From NCBI RefSeq assembly GCF_003955715.1, contig NZ_CP034463.1:2728001-2792000 (forward strand): a DNA stretch of 64,000 nt, in the 5' to 3' direction. Source of the stretch: Streptomyces aquilus. GTDB taxonomy: Bacteria; Actinomycetota; Actinomycetes; Streptomycetales; Streptomycetaceae. The notes under the pieces are model-generated. The model was not told the DNA's origin. It did no database searches and saw only the letters and a list, made by a program, of their open reading frames with translations. The position numbers and the translations under genes were made by a program. Of the stretch, positions 59,942-64,000 are shown piece after piece (positions within the stretch are counted from its first letter, which is position 1; the number at the start of each line of letters is the position of its first letter).

Positions 59942-60091
59942 GGCTCCCCCTCACGATTCACCTGCACCGAAGCGATGCACAAACCGTAGAGGTCACCACT
60001 GACAGTCGGTCGGGCCTGTGGACAACTCAGGCGCCCGCGGTGAAAACAGCTCCGGCCAGACACCCCTCGGTGCCTGGCCGGCTCTCAACTC

Positions 60092-60427
60092 CTAGATCTC
60101 GCCCCGCAGTTTGGCGAGCGCCTCGGCGAGGATCGCCTCGCCGTCCGCGTCGCTGCGCCGCTCCCGTACGTACGCGAGGTGCGTCTTGTACGGCTCGGTA
60201 CGCGGCGGGTCCGGCGGGTTGTCCCGGTCCTGTCCTGCGGGGAAGCCGCAGCGCGGGCAGTCCCAGGTTTCGGGAACCTGCGCGTCGCTGGCGAAGCTGG
60301 GCTGCGTCTCGTGCCCGTTGGAGCACCAGAAGGAGATGCGCAGTCGGGGCGCGGACTCGCCCCGCTCGGCCTCGCCCATCGGCCCCGCCCCGACCCGGCT
60401 TCCTCGGATCGCGTTGCCACTTGCCAC
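60092..60427 (-). CDS. rbpA: RbpA-family RNA polymerase-binding protein
   Basis: 111 residues from ATG 60427. Zinc-type motif with Cys35, His39, Cys57 and Cys60 (CSNGHE to CPRCG), flanked by an N-terminal tail MASGNAIRGSR. The C-terminal YKTHLAYVRERRSDADGEAIL is the sigma-interacting helix; RbpA stabilises HrdB-RNA polymerase. The sequence differs noticeably from the main RbpA I know from S. coelicolor, so it may be a paralogue. A TAGACT -10 lies at 60499-60494. Confidence 0.85.
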   Translation of the reverse strand: MASGNAIRGSRVGAGPMGEAERGESAPRLRISFWCSNGHETQPSFASDAQVPETWDCPRCGFPAGQDRDNPPDPPRTEPYKTHLAYVRERRSDADGEAILAEALAKLRGEI

Positions 60428-60556
60428 GGTCGTAACTCCCTGCGTGATGGTGCCGCGAAGCGAGTCGGCGTTTCGCTTCGTTGCGAGCGCCTCAGTCTAC
60501 GTAAGGCCCAACGCGCGTCCAGTGATTGGAGTTACAGCCCCCACATCTAGACGCAA

Positions 60557-60601
60557 GCCCCATGATAGGCCGCGCTCAGGGGCGCGTACCGAACATGGGG
60601 C
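60557..60601 (-). terminator. Hairpin after secG
   Basis: GCCCCATG (60557-60564) pairs with CATGGGGC (60594-60601), 26 bases after the secG stop. The loop contains GCGC-type inner pairs. Confidence 0.5.
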
Positions 60602-60626
60602 CTTACGTACGGAATGTGCGTGGCGG

Positions 60627-60863
60627 TCAGTTGTTCGTCTTCATCAGGAGACCGAGCACGATGATGCAGGCGAACCAGAGCAGACCGACCACGATGGTGA
60701 TCCGGTCGAGGTTGCGCTCGGCGACGGAGGAACCGCCGACGGACGACTGCATGCCGCCGCCGAACATGTCGGAGAGGCCGCCACCCTTGCCCTTGTGCAT
60801 CAGCACCAGCAGCATCATCAGCGCGCTGAAGACGATCAGGGCGATCGAGAACCCCATAACCAC
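60627..60863 (-). CDS. secG: Preprotein translocase subunit SecG
   Basis: 78 residues from GTG 60863 (ATG 60857 also possible). Two transmembrane helices (FSIALIVFSALMMLLVLM and ITIVVGLLWFACIIVLGLL) around a Gly/Ser cytoplasmic loop KGKGGGLSDMFGGG. Part of SecYEG. Follows tpiA on the same strand. Confidence 0.94.
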   Translation of the reverse strand: MVMGFSIALIVFSALMMLLVLMHKGKGGGLSDMFGGGMQSSVGGSSVAERNLDRITIVVGLLWFACIIVLGLLMKTNN

Positions 60864-60959
60864 GGCTGGACCAACTTCCTCGGATCTGGACGGACGACAG
60901 GGGCACAGCCACCGGGCTGTGCCCCCGCAAGGGTACGACGGATCGCCGCTACCGCATAC

Positions 60960-61736
<777 letters not shown>

Positions 61737-61742
61737 GCGGGG

Positions 61743-62954
61743 TCAGTCCTCCAGTGCGGCGAGGCCGGGGAGCGTCTTGCCCTCGAGGTATTCGAGGGAG
61801 GCGCCGCCGCCGGTCGAGATGTGGCCGAACGCGTTCTCGTCGAAGCCCAGGATGCGGACGGCCGCGGCGGAGTCGCCACCGCCGACCACGGTGAAGGCCT
61901 GGGAGTCGAGGAGAGACTGGGCGACCGCCTTGGTGCCCTCGGCGAATTCGGGGTGCTCGAAGACGCCCATCGGGCCGTTCCAGAAGACGGTGGCGGCGTC
62001 GGTGATCTTCGAGGCGTACAGCTTGCCGGACGCGGGGCCGATGTCCAGGCCCATCCGGTCGGCGGGGATGGCGTCCGCGGCGACGGTGGTGGCGTCGGCC
62101 GGGGCCTTGGTCTTCAGGTCCGGGAACGCGGGCGCGACCACGGCGTCGACCGGCAGGGCCAGCTCGACGCCGGTCTTCTCGGCGCGTTCGATGTACTCCA
62201 GGACCGCGGGGATCTGGTCCTCCTGGAGCAGGGAGGCGCCGACCTCGTGGCCCTTGGCCTTGAGGAAGGTGAAGGCCATGCCGCCGCCGATGAGGATGCG
62301 GTCGGCCTTGCCGAGCAGCTCGTCGATGACGGCGAGCTTGTCGGAGACCTTGGCGCCGCCGAGGACGACCACGTAGGGCCGCTGGACCTCGTCGGTGAGC
62401 TTCTTCAGGACGCCGACCTCGGTGGCGATGAGGTAGCCGGCGTAGTGCGGCAGCCGGGCCGGGAGGTCGAACACCGAGGCGTGCTTGCGGTGCACCGCAC
62501 CGAAGCCGTCACCGACGTAGACGTCCGCGAGGGCGGCGAGCTGGTCGGCGAACTCGCCGCGCTCGGTGTCGTCCTTGGAGGTCTCACCGGCGTTGAAGCG
62601 CAGGTTCTCGATGACCGCGACCTGGCCGGGCTGCAGGCCGTTCACCGCGTCGTGCGCGGCGGGACCGACCGTGTCCTGGGCGAAGGCCACGGAGCCACCC
62701 AGGAGTTCGCCGAGCCGCTCGGCGGCCGGAAGCAGGGAGAAGGCGGGGTCCGGGGCGCCCTTGGGGCGGCCCAGGTGCGAGGCCACGACCACCTTGGCGC
62801 CCGCGTCCGCGAGGGCCTTGACGGTGGGCAGCACGGCGCGGATGCGGCCGTCGTCGGTGATGCGGCCGTCGGCGAGCGGCACGTTGAGGTCGGCGCGGAC
62901 GAAGACCCGCTTGCCGTCCACGCCTTCGGCGAGAAGTTCGTCGATCGTCTTCAT
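61743..62954 (-). CDS. pgk: Phosphoglycerate kinase
   Basis: 403 residues from ATG 62954 with AGGAG upstream. N-terminal VFVRADLNVPL, substrate-binding SHLGRPKG, nucleotide site VVLGGAKVSDKL, hinge WNGPMGVFE and terminal VGGGDSAAA, STGGGASLEYLEGK. Transcribed toward tpiA and secG. Confidence 0.97.
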   Translation of the reverse strand: MKTIDELLAEGVDGKRVFVRADLNVPLADGRITDDGRIRAVLPTVKALADAGAKVVVASHLGRPKGAPDPAFSLLPAAERLGELLGGSVAFAQDTVGPAAHDAVNGLQPGQVAVIENLRFNAGETSKDDTERGEFADQLAALADVYVGDGFGAVHRKHASVFDLPARLPHYAGYLIATEVGVLKKLTDEVQRPYVVVLGGAKVSDKLAVIDELLGKADRILIGGGMAFTFLKAKGHEVGASLLQEDQIPAVLEYIERAEKTGVELALPVDAVVAPAFPDLKTKAPADATTVAADAIPADRMGLDIGPASGKLYASKITDAATVFWNGPMGVFEHPEFAEGTKAVAQSLLDSQAFTVVGGGDSAAAVRILGFDENAFGHISTGGGASLEYLEGKTLPGLAALED

Positions 62955-63011
62955 GAAGGAACTCCTGGTGAGGGTGCTCTGATCGTACGAGAGCTGATCT
63001 GCACGTGAGTC

Positions 63012-63049
63012 AGGGCCCGGGCGGCGCGTCCCTGCGCCGCCCGAGCCCT
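63012..63049 (-). terminator. Terminator between gap and pgk
   Basis: A 16-bp stem with one mismatch (63012-63027 and 63034-63049), loop GTCCCT, 31 bases after the gap stop. Suggests gap is at least partly transcribed apart from pgk-tpiA-secG. Confidence 0.8.
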
Positions 63050-63079
63050 GCTCTCATGTCAAGGTGCCTGCTCTGTGGA

Positions 63080-64000
<921 letters not shown>

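Overview
The window is high-GC DNA with actinobacterial features (GTG/TTG starts, stop-start overlaps such as ATGA and GTGA, several probably leaderless mRNAs). The block dapA-dapD-suf-ctaA/ctaB-tkt-tal-zwf-opcA-pgl-pgi-secG-tpiA-pgk-gap is a chromosome-core arrangement known in Streptomyces, so the source is almost certainly a Streptomyces chromosome. No rRNA, ordinary tRNA, CRISPR array, prophage or insertion sequence was seen.

Layout. 1-6 kb: a partial GntR regulator, a mycothiol-dependent-isomerase-like protein, an MFS exporter and a divergent uronate catabolism locus (udh; kdgD plus a coupled unknown protein). 6.2-11.2 kb: DeoR regulator, polyol ABC transporter (binding lipoprotein plus two permeases, no ATPase) and zinc polyol dehydrogenase. 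11.3-16.1 kb: small protein, two-domain TerD protein, LysR/SnoaL pair, ACC deaminase with a GntR regulator. 16.2-18.2 kb: a Ro60 (TROVE) gene preceded by two tandem Y-RNA-like noncoding RNAs, each carrying a circularly permuted tRNA-like body. This is the most remarkable part of the window. 18.2-26.1 kb: Tat-exported PhoX-like phosphatase with a PHO box, secreted nuclease, ABM protein, holin-like/DUF3618 pair and a Cys-rich protein. 26.2-31.6 kb: dapA, a sigma factor with a probable anti-sigma partner, HAD-like protein, DUF4231 membrane protein and dapD. 31.6-32.3 kb is a gene-free stretch made of repeats. 32.3-35.1 kb: HxlR-peroxiredoxin fusion, TetR/SMR efflux pair and an AbfB-domain protein.

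35.1-41.7 kb: the suf iron-sulfur operon (sufR-sufB-sufD-Rieske-sufC-sufS-sufU-sufT) with a CAAC-N6-GTTG operator at the sufR start. 41.8-48.9 kb: AAC(3)-like acetyltransferase, ABC exporter, heme A synthase, nucleotidyltransferase, amidohydrolase, small conserved protein and heme O synthase. 49.2-64 kb: pentose phosphate operon (tkt, tal, zwf, opcA, pgl), then on the other strand a membrane protein, pgi, an MFS transporter, an rbpA-family gene, secG, tpiA, pgk and the 3' part of gap.

The core genes connect: Zwf/OpcA/Pgl make NADPH and pentoses, Tkt/Tal return carbon to glycolysis through Pgi, TpiA, Gap and Pgk, and CtaA/CtaB make heme for the terminal oxidase. Suf supplies Fe-S clusters and DapA/DapD supply diaminopimelate. 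The accessory regions add sugar-acid and polyol use, phosphate scavenging, redox/drug regulation and RNA quality control.
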